A stretch of DNA of 64,000 nt from contig BGKB01000028.1 in the NCBI GenBank assembly GCA_003116975.1, positions 496,001 through 560,000 of the forward strand. Direction: 5' to 3'. How positions within the stretch are numbered: the first letter of the stretch is position 1; each line of letters opens with the position of its first letter. Positions 1 to 10,000 of the stretch are shown here, piece by piece. This DNA is from Aurantiochytrium sp. KH105 (Eukaryota; Sar; Bigyra; Thraustochytrida; Thraustochytriidae). The translations under genes were made by a program, and so were the position numbers. A model generated the notes under the pieces. The model ran no database searches, was not told where the DNA came from, and was given only the letters and a program-made list of their open reading frames with translations.

Positions 1-15
1 CGGAGGTCGGCGTCC

Positions 16-711
16 ATGGCGTGGGAGGCGAGCCCGAGCGCTACCGTGGAGCGCAAACGCCTCGAGCTCGATGGGCCCAAGGAGGCGGGCAGGGTCACTT
101 CAGTCGTTCGCTACCTTGCGAACTCGGACTTTAATGAGCATCCACACCCCGACGGAGAGGAGATTCTCGTCGTTGATGGCGTCTTTTCCGATGACTCGGG
201 GGACTTCCCGCGCGGCACGTACATTTTGAACCCTGAAGGATATTCACATGCGCCCCGATCCAAAGATGGATGTGTTCTTTTTGTCAAGCTACGCCAGTAC
301 CCGGGCTTGAATCGGAGACAGATTCGGATCAATTCGTACGACCCCGAAACGTGGCAATCCGCGCCCGATCCGTCACTCAGTGCCCAGGGCAGTGTACGGC
401 AATGCCCACTCTATCGTCCTTTGCCAGGCGACACATCTCAAGAGACCATGGACCTCTTGGAGCTCGAGGAAGGTGCAAGTCTCACGATTCCTGTCCAGCC
501 TGCTGGTCTTGAGCTCTTCGTTCTGCCTGGCGCTGCAACGACAGCGGGTTCTTCGAATCCTGTTCTTACAGCATCAGGGCTCGATCCATTCCTCGAAGGC
601 GACTGGCTCAAGATGTTGGGGACCAAGACTCCCTTGTCTCTTCGCGCCATGACTCGCGTCAAGCTATATGTAAAAGCGAACCATCTTGGCAGCGTAGCAC
701 CTTCAGGCTGA
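16..711 (+). CDS. ChrR-type cupin domain protein
   Basis: A 231-residue frame from the first ATG. The frame is open to the left edge, so the true start may lie outside the window. Residues about 12-100 follow the order of the ChrR-type cupin family (the C-terminal cupin of the bacterial anti-sigma factor ChrR): HPHPDGEEILVV, then GTYILNP, SHAP and LFVKL. The two His and the Glu of the first motif are the expected metal ligands. Residues about 120-220 look like a second, degenerate cupin barrel without these ligands. The zinc-binding anti-sigma domain of bacterial ChrR is absent, so a sigma-factor role is not implied. It is probably a soluble metal-binding protein of unknown substrate. The family call is fairly secure; the function is not. 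Confidence 0.75.
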   Translation: MAWEASPSATVERKRLELDGPKEAGRVTSVVRYLANSDFNEHPHPDGEEILVVDGVFSDDSGDFPRGTYILNPEGYSHAPRSKDGCVLFVKLRQYPGLNRRQIRINSYDPETWQSAPDPSLSAQGSVRQCPLYRPLPGDTSQETMDLLELEEGASLTIPVQPAGLELFVLPGAATTAGSSNPVLTASGLDPFLEGDWLKMLGTKTPLSLRAMTRVKLYVKANHLGSVAPSG

Positions 712-1448
712 CGCGTAGCATCTATTTTATTTCAAATTTTAACTCGCAGAAACGATCTCGTTCTCCTTTTCGCCTTGTCAGCTGCTGCTTATTGCCAACG
801 GGACGCTCGATATTCTTCTTGAGCGGCTCGATGACCTTTTTCATTTTTTCGCACGCATTGCGCAGCAGCGCCGTCGTGATCGTTTTGTTGCAAATGAATG
901 TGGACACGTTGATGATTTCCCTCGCTGTCAGTCGCCGTGTCTACATCACATTCGGTAATGTTGTCCTCAGCGCTGTCCTTTATCACCAAACATTTTGGCC
1001 TGTCATGCATGTCACCCATGCGAGTCACAAACACACACACCTGCAGCCTCCCTGTCAGTCTGCATGTTGACTGACTGACAGTGACACGGTCGCCAGCCAT
1101 CTTCCACACCAGGCCCCTGGACAACACCCGACTCGGGGCCACTGCGGTAGTTTCCGCTCCATTGCTTTGCTTGCTTGCTCGCTTGCTTATACCAATGTGT
1201 ATAGAATTGCACGAACCAGCCATACTACTACATTGCAGAGCCAGTGAGATGCAATGCAATGAATTGCACTGCAAAGCAATCTTCGAACGCGCGAGAGCGA
1301 ATCAAGGGCTGCGCGACTGGCGTCCGAGGAGCGCAAGGAGACTGCGCAAAGCCACGCCACACGCGGGCACGCGGAGACCTCGACCAAGCGAGCAGGTGTC
1401 TGACGCAGCGAAAGGGCGAAGCAGCTTGTGCGACAAAGAATCGGGAGG
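712..1448. other. intergenic, no gene seen
   Basis: About 740 bases between the cupin stop and the protease ATG. It holds the 3' flank of the cupin gene (AT-rich near 720-745), a GACTGACTGACAG run near 1068-1082 and CTTGCTTGCT-type short repeats near 1165-1190. No open frame here resembles a protein family. The last 200 bases are presumably the protease promoter and 5' leader. Confidence 0.5.
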
Positions 1449-3131
1449 ATGAGCGCCTCCAGGGTTGTGCTCGTGGTCCTGGCAGCGTTCATGGCGGCGC
1501 TCGCCGGGGCTTCAGCTCCGGAGGCCATGGACTGGCGCGCGACGGAGCACGGCAACCTGGTGACGGCTGTGCGGAACTTTGAGGGCCTCGCGGGCCGACG
1601 ATGCGGTCACGTCGGAGGCATCTGGGCGGCCACGGCCATGGTCGCAGATCGCCTGGCGATCCTGCAGCCCACCAAGGTCAAGGTCCAGCTCTCGAACCAG
1701 GTCCTTCTCAACTGCCTCGATGGCGACGCGTGCGAAAACGGCAAAGGCATGATCGCCTCTGCCCTTGAGTACATCCAGGAGAACAAGGGCGTTCCCGATC
1801 GCACTTGCATGGCCTACGTCGGCGAGAAGCAAAAGTGCTCTCGCTTTAACACTTGCCTCAACTGCATCCCTGTCCCCGAAGTCAAGTGCGAGCCCCGTGC
1901 CGAGTTCTTCCGGTACCCTATCTCCTCCTACGAGGAGGTCCCCGTTGAGGCTGCGGCGATTCGCGCCGAGGTCGCCGCCAACGGGCCCATTGCCTGCGCC
2001 CTGAACGACGGCTTGTACGGCACCATCGTCGCTTACGAGGGCGAGACCTTTACAGTCAAGCACGACCTTGGTACCTTTTTTGGTAGCAAGGGCTTTACCG
2101 AACAGAGCATTGACGCCATCAAGGAGTGCTATGCCGCCAAGGTGGAGCTCCCCTACCGTTACTTTGACGGCGAGGTCGCTGCCTTTCTCAACGTGCTCAC
2201 TCTTGACGCGGCAATTCAGTACCCGCGTTCCATCTTTAACGACGGCCACAACACTCCGCGCACCAACAACCATGCGCTGCGCAACTCGCTGCGTGCGCAC
2301 CACAGCGAGGAGACCCTTGTGACCGATCTCGCGGACCAGCTCGCGGAAAACAGCAACGGAGAGCTCCCCAAGAACTTTAGCTGGCTCAACTACAATGGCT
2401 ACGCGGTGGTGACACCCATGCAGAGCCACCATAACGGACCCATCGGGTACTGCGGCGCCTGCTACGCTATGGCGTCGGCCAGCGTTTTCTCGGACCGCCT
2501 CAAGATTATGCGCGGTGGCGCGAACGCCACAGATGTCTTCATTTCGCCGCAAAACACGGTAGACTGTGTGCGGGGCCCTGCTACGGCGGGCTGCGGAGGC
2601 GGCGACTCGAGTGACGTCTTTCCCGTATGGAAGTCAATCGGTACGGTCGATGAGACCTGCAACGTCTGGCGTAACCACGAGCAGGCCTGCGAAAACAAGG
2701 GCATCGCCTGCCGCCAGTGCAATGGCAACGGCGAGTGCTCTGAGGTCGCCGACGGCGACTTTGACGTCTACAAGGTCAAGGAGTATGGCTTTGTCAAGGG
2801 CGAGGAGGCTATGATGCGCGAGATCATCGCTCGTGGTCCCATCGACTGCGGCATTGGCACGCCCCCCGCTCTTGGTGAGGACATTTATGGCGAGGACATT
2901 CTCTGCGACAACGATACGCCCCCCAAGGACTGGGAGATTACGCACGACATCTCAGTCGTTGGCTGGGGTGAAACTGAGGATGGCCAAAAGTACTGGGTCA
3001 TTCGCAACAGCTGGGGCACGCACTGGGGCGACCACGGCTTTGCCCGCGTCTGCCGCGGTCGCAAGCAGGATGGCCCAGGCGGCAACATGAAGATCGAGGC
3101 CTCTTGCTCGTTTGTCGTCCCCGATCTTTAA
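1449..3131 (+). CDS. secreted tandem cathepsin X/Z-like cysteine protease with an inactive first domain
   Basis: 560 residues. The ATG at 1449 is chosen because it opens directly with a signal peptide (MSASRVVLVVLAAFMAALAG). Two peptidase C1A cathepsin X-like units follow. Unit 1 (about residues 45-230) keeps family landmarks (CG...W...ADR, GVPDRTC, FNTCLNC, NGPIAC) but its active-site stretch reads CGHVGGIWAA, with Ile58 where the catalytic Cys should precede Trp59. The His/Asn half is not recognisable. Unit 2 (about residues 320-560) has CGACYA with Cys338, then THDISVVGWG with His499 and RNSWGTHWG with Asn520, the full catalytic triad. Unit 2 should therefore be an active papain-fold exo- or carboxypeptidase in the lysosome or secreted, and unit 1 a pseudoenzyme that may act as a pro-domain or inhibitor. 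Single exon. The family call is strong; the role of unit 1 is inference. Confidence 0.88.
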   Translation: MSASRVVLVVLAAFMAALAGASAPEAMDWRATEHGNLVTAVRNFEGLAGRRCGHVGGIWAATAMVADRLAILQPTKVKVQLSNQVLLNCLDGDACENGKGMIASALEYIQENKGVPDRTCMAYVGEKQKCSRFNTCLNCIPVPEVKCEPRAEFFRYPISSYEEVPVEAAAIRAEVAANGPIACALNDGLYGTIVAYEGETFTVKHDLGTFFGSKGFTEQSIDAIKECYAAKVELPYRYFDGEVAAFLNVLTLDAAIQYPRSIFNDGHNTPRTNNHALRNSLRAHHSEETLVTDLADQLAENSNGELPKNFSWLNYNGYAVVTPMQSHHNGPIGYCGACYAMASASVFSDRLKIMRGGANATDVFISPQNTVDCVRGPATAGCGGGDSSDVFPVWKSIGTVDETCNVWRNHEQACENKGIACRQCNGNGECSEVADGDFDVYKVKEYGFVKGEEAMMREIIARGPIDCGIGTPPALGEDIYGEDILCDNDTPPKDWEITHDISVVGWGETEDGQKYWVIRNSWGTHWGDHGFARVCRGRKQDGPGGNMKIEASCSFVVPDL

Positions 3132-3653
3132 ATCGTTGCGGGGACCTCTAAGCAAACAATTTCCCAAGGACGTGCAGCGCAGTGCAGTGCCAACCGACCC
3201 TGCTAGGTAGGCTAGGATGTAGAGCTTCGATTATCTTTCTTTCTTCCCTCCTGTCCACCCTTGATTGATTCACACGTTGCACCCAACCTGTCCGTCCACT
3301 CGCATGGCTCTCCATGTCAACCTCAGTTGAAGACGACCACCACAAAGAGAAGCTGTCGTCGTTCCCGCCGGTCGCCACCCGAGTCGGGAAACTCGGTGAC
3401 GGGATGGGCCTGACTATACTATGCCACCATGCCCTGCTCTCTCTAGGCCTAGCTTTGTTTTGCTCGCGATCCGGACGCGCGGCAGAAGCAAATCATCGAT
3501 CGATCGATCGATCGATCGACGCACGATCGGCCGGGCCTCGGCGTCGGAGCGCGCGAGCGGACTCGCGGCGGCGCGGCGCGGCGGCGGCACTCGCGGCGGC
3601 GACCCGGCGCGGCGGCTCCGCGCGGCCCGGCGGCACTCGCGGCGGCGGCGGCC
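3132..3653. other. intergenic with very GC-rich leader
   Basis: The left half is the 3' flank of the protease gene. TAGGCCTA occurs at 3444-3451, an (ATCG) tetramer run at 3495-3519, and 3530-3653 is a GCG/GGC-rich leader running straight into the next ATG. No gene seen. Confidence 0.5.
3495..3519. repeat. (ATCG)n microsatellite
   Basis: About six perfect ATCG units. The run is fully self-complementary. It lies 135 bases upstream of the ATG of the coiled-coil protein gene. Confidence 0.9.
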
Positions 3654-6425
3654 ATGAGCGCCGCGGCTGGCGGCGCGGCGACCGGTGGGACGCGCGCGCA
3701 CGGCCGCTCGGGGCGGCGCGGCGGCGGCGGCAGGGGCCGCGGGCGCGGCAGGGAGCGCGGCGGCGGCGGCGGCGGCAAGGACCGCCCCGGCGGAGACCGA
3801 GGCGCGGCGGCGGACCGCGGAAACGAGGCCTCCGAGCGGGCAGGCGCAGGCGGGAGCGCTTCCGCCGCCGGTGCAGGAGACCGCGGGCGCAGGCCTCGGA
3901 GCAGGGCGCCGCGAAGTCGGGGCAACAGCGCCGGCCACGGGCCCGCGGTCGACGCGAACCAGCACGGGAAGGGAGGCAAGGCCTCTGGCGGAGCAGCTGG
4001 CAATGCAAAATCCAACGAGACGACAAGGGGCGCGTCCTCAAACGCCGGAAATAGCCACAGCAAGAACAACAACCAACACCACCACCAGACGAACCATAAC
4101 AACAACAACAGCAACAACCAGCACCAACATAATCACACTGGCAGCGCGGGCAACGAGCAAAGTAGTTCTCGCGGCGCAAGCAGCGGGGCGCCACGTCCCC
4201 CGCGTCTGGGACGAAAGGCATCTGCGGGGAAAATGAACTCGTCGGCAGCAGCAGCAGCAGCAGCAACAGCAACGGAATCAACTTCTGGCCCATCCGCAAA
4301 TATGGCAACCTCAGCACTTGGAAACACGTATCCGCTCGACAACTCTCGTCATGAGACGCCCAGACATCACCGAGAAACAGCAATGTCACATGCGCATACA
4401 AATGACCGTCGCAGCAGCTCTCGAGAAGGCGCCAGTGCAAGAAAAAATCCTCAAGGTTCACATGCACAGCAACACCAACAGCAACAAGATGCTGTCCCCG
4501 GTAAACCAAACAGAGGATCCTCAGGTCACGGCTCGAACGATGCCCGAACGATGCGCAAACGTGCCGCGTCTGGAGGTGGCTCTGGGATGGTCGGTAACCC
4601 TTCTTCGGCAACGCCGGCCTCGGGGAACGATTCCGTCCCGAACAACACTTCCTCCTCTTCGAAAGGGCATTCGAACCGGGATTCCGTCAGGGGCAGTGGA
4701 TCTGCTCGGAGCACACAGGGAGGCTCGCAACAACGAGGCAACTCTATCGAAAGAAAGCAAAGCAGCAGTGGTCCTCACGGTAGCGCTTCTGGAAACGCAA
4801 GCCATGGCGGTAAGAAAGCGCAGGCGGATGCCAATTTTCGTGAGATTCGCGCTCTCAAAGAAACTTTGCACAAACTCGAGCAAGAGAATCGTTCTCTTGT
4901 ACATGGAAATGCAGGCCTTGAACACAAGGTTGCAGAACTCACAGAGTCACTTCAGCAAGAGGCCGCCACTCGGCGGAAGAAGGAGGAAGACCTCAAAAGC
5001 ATGGAGAGGGTCATGATGACCTTTGACGGCATTCGAGCGCAGCTCGAGGCGCAGCGAGGTGATCTGCAGAAGAAACTGGCCGCCAAGGAGGCATCCGTTC
5101 GCGAGATGCAAGATAAGCTCGACCAGGCTCTTCGCGCACGAGCGTCGCCCGTCCCGGCCACACCCTCAGAGGCGAATGCAGCTTTGAAAGCACACGCAGA
5201 CATTCTCGAGGAAGAAGTTGGTCGTCTGCAAAAAGAACTCGATACGTCGATCACAGAGGCTACTGCAGCGAGGCACGATGCCAGCATGAAGTCAATTGAT
5301 CTCGAAGTCAAGGAGGCGCAGGAGGCCTACCTCAAGGTTCGAATCGAAAACATGGAGGCTGATCTTGCCTCCAAGGATAATGCTCTGCAAACCAAGACGC
5401 TGCAGGTCGCAGAGCTCAGTGCCGTGGCGCAGCATTTGCAGTTTCAGCTACAACTGCAGGTCCAGGCTCAAGCGCAAGCGCAGGCGCAAATGCAGGCCTA
5501 CGTTGCTGCGACGCAGGCCTCTCAAGCAAACAACGCCATGCTTCATCCGCTCGAGTCGAAGTCCGAGGTCTTGCCAGAGTCCGTTGGTCCTCCGAATAAT
5601 GTCAAGCACATTCCGGATGCGCGTTTGCGCTCCGACGCCGACGCTGCGAGCAGTCTTGACGTAGCGAGTCTCGACGAAGCCCTCGCGCTCGATACGGGGA
5701 TGACCGCTGCACCTGATGCACTGATCGCGCACGACCCGGAAGCCGATGAAAACCAGGAGGGTGCCTTGGAAGACGAGACGGAACGGCGAGATGAAGACGC
5801 AGAGGGAGAGGATCTTGATGCTGATGGCCAGGATGACGAGGTCGAGGTTGAGGCTGAGAACAATGACGACGACGACGACGAAGAAGAAGAAGAAGAAGAA
5901 GAAGACGAGCCCGCCTGGCTCTTCGCCCTGGCCTCCTCGGAACGCGCGCGATTCATCGACGAAATGGAGTTTTCGGCGAATGAAGTAACCGTGCTCGATT
6001 CCATTGCCAAGCTCGACGCGTGGGTTCGCGGCGATCTTGGACGCTTCATCGACACAAGCGAGGCTTCAGACAGGCTTGCAGGTCTCGACGCATGGGGCGA
6101 GGCCTTTTGCCGTTGTTTGCGCGACCTTCTTGCCGAACTCTGCAACCGTGACATTTGCATCATTCTTCATGTGCAGTCGGAGCGTGACGGAGACCCGAAA
6201 ACAGTATCCACTGCAAATCGCCACGAGCGTCTTTTTGTCAATTTAGTTGCCAATGCATACGAGAGCGCCAGTGATCCAGGCAAGGTTATACTTGGCCTTG
6301 AGGGCTGGAGCGGAACGCAGGTTCCCGTGGATTATGTGCTTGGTGAAGACTCTCCTACTTCGGGCGGTTTTCACAAGGTTGTAAGTTTTGCTTCCTGGAC
6401 CCAAGCATCTTCGCCACTTCAATAA
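3654..6425 (+). CDS. low-complexity coiled-coil protein of unknown function
   Basis: 923 residues, not recognised as a known family. Residues 1-100 are Gly/Arg/Ala rich (RGG-like), 100-390 are Ser/Asn/Gln/His-rich disorder with an N/H-rich patch near 128-160, and 393-613 form a long heptad-type coiled coil (ALKETLHKLEQENRSLVHGN and onwards) ending in a Gln/Ala tract. Residues 698-752 are almost pure Asp/Glu, and 753-923 form a compact, ordinary-composition domain (AWLFALASSERARFIDEMEF...) I cannot assign. The RGG-like start, the disorder and the acidic tract suggest an RNA-granule or cytoskeletal scaffold, but this is inference. A donor-like GTAAGT lies near 6382 just before the stop, so a further 3' exon cannot be excluded. 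Confidence 0.7.
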   Translation: MSAAAGGAATGGTRAHGRSGRRGGGGRGRGRGRERGGGGGGKDRPGGDRGAAADRGNEASERAGAGGSASAAGAGDRGRRPRSRAPRSRGNSAGHGPAVDANQHGKGGKASGGAAGNAKSNETTRGASSNAGNSHSKNNNQHHHQTNHNNNNSNNQHQHNHTGSAGNEQSSSRGASSGAPRPPRLGRKASAGKMNSSAAAAAAATATESTSGPSANMATSALGNTYPLDNSRHETPRHHRETAMSHAHTNDRRSSSREGASARKNPQGSHAQQHQQQQDAVPGKPNRGSSGHGSNDARTMRKRAASGGGSGMVGNPSSATPASGNDSVPNNTSSSSKGHSNRDSVRGSGSARSTQGGSQQRGNSIERKQSSSGPHGSASGNASHGGKKAQADANFREIRALKETLHKLEQENRSLVHGNAGLEHKVAELTESLQQEAATRRKKEEDLKSMERVMMTFDGIRAQLEAQRGDLQKKLAAKEASVREMQDKLDQALRARASPVPATPSEANAALKAHADILEEEVGRLQKELDTSITEATAARHDASMKSIDLEVKEAQEAYLKVRIENMEADLASKDNALQTKTLQVAELSAVAQHLQFQLQLQVQAQAQAQAQMQAYVAATQASQANNAMLHPLESKSEVLPESVGPPNNVKHIPDARLRSDADAASSLDVASLDEALALDTGMTAAPDALIAHDPEADENQEGALEDETERRDEDAEGEDLDADGQDDEVEVEAENNDDDDDEEEEEEEEDEPAWLFALASSERARFIDEMEFSANEVTVLDSIAKLDAWVRGDLGRFIDTSEASDRLAGLDAWGEAFCRCLRDLLAELCNRDICIILHVQSERDGDPKTVSTANRHERLFVNLVANAYESASDPGKVILGLEGWSGTQVPVDYVLGEDSPTSGGFHKVVSFASWTQASSPLQ

Positions 6426-7018
6426 GTAAGTGAATGCGTGAGGCAAGTTTTCATTACAAAAGCAACCAACCAAAAGTTGCCAACTAAACAAATAAGAAAT
6501 TATCAATCATGCATGTCACTTTGCATGGATCCTGTCATACGCGCCATGGCTCACTTCGCATGTCGAAAAGCTTCTGCAAGCTACGCATGTCCAATGGGGC
6601 TAGGCTAGGGCCTACGCCGCTTTGGCAAGGTGGGAAAAAGTAGGTCTCCAAAGTAAAGCAACGTAAAGTAAAAATAAATGGCTTCCACCCAGCAGCCGTC
6701 ATGGCCACACACTATACGTAAAGTAAGGTAAGTTAGTGAGCACAAACCCGTTCGACACGCCACGCCAGCGGGGCGCGCGAGCTGAAGCTCGTCGTCCGGC
6801 GCGACGCCGTGACTACTCGCGAGGCCTGACGCGACGGCGCGTGTTGCAAAGATTGCCACACAAGCCTTCGTGCCGGCCCTTGCGCTCGAGTTCGTGCGCG
6901 ACCTGAACGAGATTGATTGACTGCCAGCGTGCGTGCGACGCTGGTCTCGTTTTTTGCACCCACGAAGCAGCCGTGAGAGCGTCGCGGACGCGCGTGCACA
7001 GGCCCGAGCCAAGCCGAG
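6426..7018. other. intergenic, possible 5' UTR intron of the next gene
   Basis: No coding frame seen. A consensus donor GTAAGT at 6728-6733 is followed by a pyrimidine-rich TTTTTTGCACCCACGAAGCAG acceptor-like stretch ending near 6969. These could bound a leader intron of the MSP-domain gene, but no transcript evidence is available here. Confidence 0.35.
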
Positions 7019-10000
7019 ATGGGCGAGGAGAGTTTGGTGAATGTGGAGCCACGCACGCTGCAGTTCCAGGTCCGTGGAGAGCAGAATGCAAGCGGATCGC
7101 GCGCTCCAGACACATGGCCAATGCACGAGCGCCGCAGAACTTTGGTCATCAAAGCCACAGATCTCACGCATGACGTGAATGACAAGGCGCGTGATGACGT
7201 GGATGCAAATGCCGGCGGCGATGTCTTTGTGGCCTTCAAGCTGCAAACGAATGCATCCAAGCGTTTCAGCGTCCAACCTGCTCAAGGCTACCTCCGCGCT
7301 GGAGAGGCGGTACGCGTAACTATCTTGCTCAAGCCAGGGCTGGGATGGTCCGATGCAGACAAATTCCTTGTGCGTGCTGCAAAGACTGAGACCGATACCA
7401 TTCCTGTGAGTCAAGTGTGGGATCGCGTCAAGGGCCGCGTGCAAAAGATTGTACTTCGATGCGAGTTTGTGTCGGCGGAAGCAGCCTCCACAGCTCAGGT
7501 CACGTCCAAGGAGGATACCTCACCTCTCGAAGTTCTCGTGCCCAACGTAGGCGGAGAAAGACGGTCCGCGAGCAGATCTATGGACCAGTCAAATGGCGCA
7601 CCTGCGGAGCAAGCCCGTCAGGAGTCGCCGTCAGCTCGCGCCTCAAGACCGGACCCGGTTTCTTCGCAAAAAGAGCCCACCTCGAAACTTGCTGGCCTTG
7701 GTGATCACCTAGGAAGTCTCGTGGTGAAAAATCTGAGCATGGCTCCCGAGGATAAACTCTCGCGGGCCCAGCTTGAGGAGCTGCTGCGGCTGCGCGACCG
7801 CGTTGGCCCCCAGGCGTGGACAGTTCTGCAGGATGAAGCCCTCGCGCAGATTTCTCACATGCGAGGAAGTCCTAAATCTGCATTCGACTCTGAAGACGCA
7901 GCAGCGCGAACGTCGCGCTCCCGAGCCGCAGGGGATCAAGAACCCTGGGCATCATCTCGTGCCGAGGCGCAACGTCCCACACAGCTCTCCACGTCTCCGC
8001 ACAAACAATCCGCGCCGCGCAAATCAAAGTCCTCCTCGTCCAATTCTTCTGCAATGCAAGAGGAGGTTGCGGCAGTTCTTTCGCGCGCTGTCGAACATCT
8101 CGACGCACGCCGCGCGCATGAAGCCATTGCCGCCTTTCGACGGGGTCGGGAACTCGCTGCGCCGCATTCCGTGCAACGTGCGCAAGTTGAAGTGGGTTTA
8201 GGATCTGCCTACGAGGCAGCAGGTTTTCTCGACAATGCCATTGGATGCTATGTCGATGCCGCGCGTCTCTATGATGCCCTTCACGAGCGCGCATGTATTG
8301 GCCAAGTCTGCGGCGCCATCGCGCACGTGTATGCGGATATGCGCGACCATGCAAAAGCGGCTGCTTGGTTTGACGAGCAGCTGTCGCTCTGCGGTACGGA
8401 TCCTGAGCAAGGTAGCCAGCGATCAACCGTGATGATGGCTCGTGACCACCAAATGAAGATTGGCCACGTGCCTCCCACGCGTCTGGCTCAGGCTAAAGCG
8501 CTTGTTCAGGACATTCTACAGGGAGGAGCTTCCGCGCCTGTCACGCAACACGAAGACATTCCACTCAGACAACAACATGCAAGACGTCCGTCCCCGGGCA
8601 CATCGTCGCCTCATCATCAGCAGAATGGGACCGTGGCCATCGAAACGCTCTGGGAACCTTCGATGGGGCCATCGGCGACTGCGCCTTCATCTTCGTTTGT
8701 GGGAGGAGGAGCTGGAGGAGGAGGGGCATCGCAAAAGTTCACAGATAGTGGCCCAGCAGCTCGCTCACAGCCGCGCATTGCTCCCTCGAGCAAACCCAAT
8801 TACCTCAATGCCACGCGGGCCAGCCAAGCGGCTCGCTTCGATTCTGCACGTGACCGCGCGCCTAAAGAACCTGAGCCACCCTTGAATGGACCACCACCTA
8901 CATACGTCGATCCCGTAAGCGCTCGCGAAGCCAAGGAGCGAGCCAAGGCTGCCTCTGCGCAGCACGTGCGAAGAAGTCTGGAGGCGCGACGCTTGCGAGA
9001 CCAGGGCCGTGGCATACGACCACCCATGGCGAAACGTACGTCATCGGACGTTGACGAGGATACCGATATTGTTTATCTTGATGTGACCACCGAAATGGAT
9101 GGGCAAACGTACTCGGTTGCGCTCCCTGGTCCTCCGGGCGTTGCGGAGTCCCTCACGGTTCGCGAAATGCGTGAACGGGTGAGTTTTGTGACGGGCATTG
9201 AACTACACGATTTCCAGCTTGTTGTAGATGACGTCCCCCTTGCGGACAGCTGGACTGCGGGAGACATTGGACTTGGGTCTCGGGCTGAGGTGGGACTCCG
9301 CTTGTTACCCGGCGTTCGGCCGCAAAAGTATGTCAAAGCATTTCGACCTCCAGAGCATCACAAGGAACAGCAGCCCGCCGGGCATGACAATAGCGTCGTT
9401 GCATCGCCAGACGAGCCGATTGAGGCAAACAAAGCGGCGACCTTGGGCAGCAAGCGAACGGCATCGACGGATGAAGTCGTTGAGTTCTCAGCAGACGGCG
9501 CTGCCACGCGGGACCACGATCCAACCTCGGACAGTGAAGGTGATATAGTCACTCAACCCGATGCCAGCAATGGCCAGGATGCGACTGGAGATATGGAAGA
9601 CGAAGAGAATCGCAGCAAAGGAGCCTGTTGCGATGATGCTGACGATGATGATAATGAGGATGATGCCAATGTCGATGTTGATGTCAGCAACGACGCGGGT
9701 GGACTTGCACGCGAGGAGCAAAAGGATGCGATGCCACGGTCGCGCGCCCCATCTGAAGCACAAACACTGCCAGCCCCCTCGCGTCGTCCCCCGCCCCCCG
9801 CCTACATAGACGACAGCAACAATGGTTCCAAGAGTCTTGTGCTCGCCAACGGGCCAGGTTCTCCAGGAGCAAATGCTCTCGAAGACTTGTTGCAGAGCAT
9901 TGAACAATCCATTCGATCGCGACAGCGCGCGGATGAACTGGCCGATGAGCTCGAACGTCGCGCTCTTGAAGTTCTTGGTGACGATGAAGGCAATAATTAT

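Noticed and set aside
1512-2552. 346-codon minus-strand frame antisense to the cathepsin gene
   Set aside because: Val/Ala/Gly-rich shadow of a well-supported plus-strand protease.
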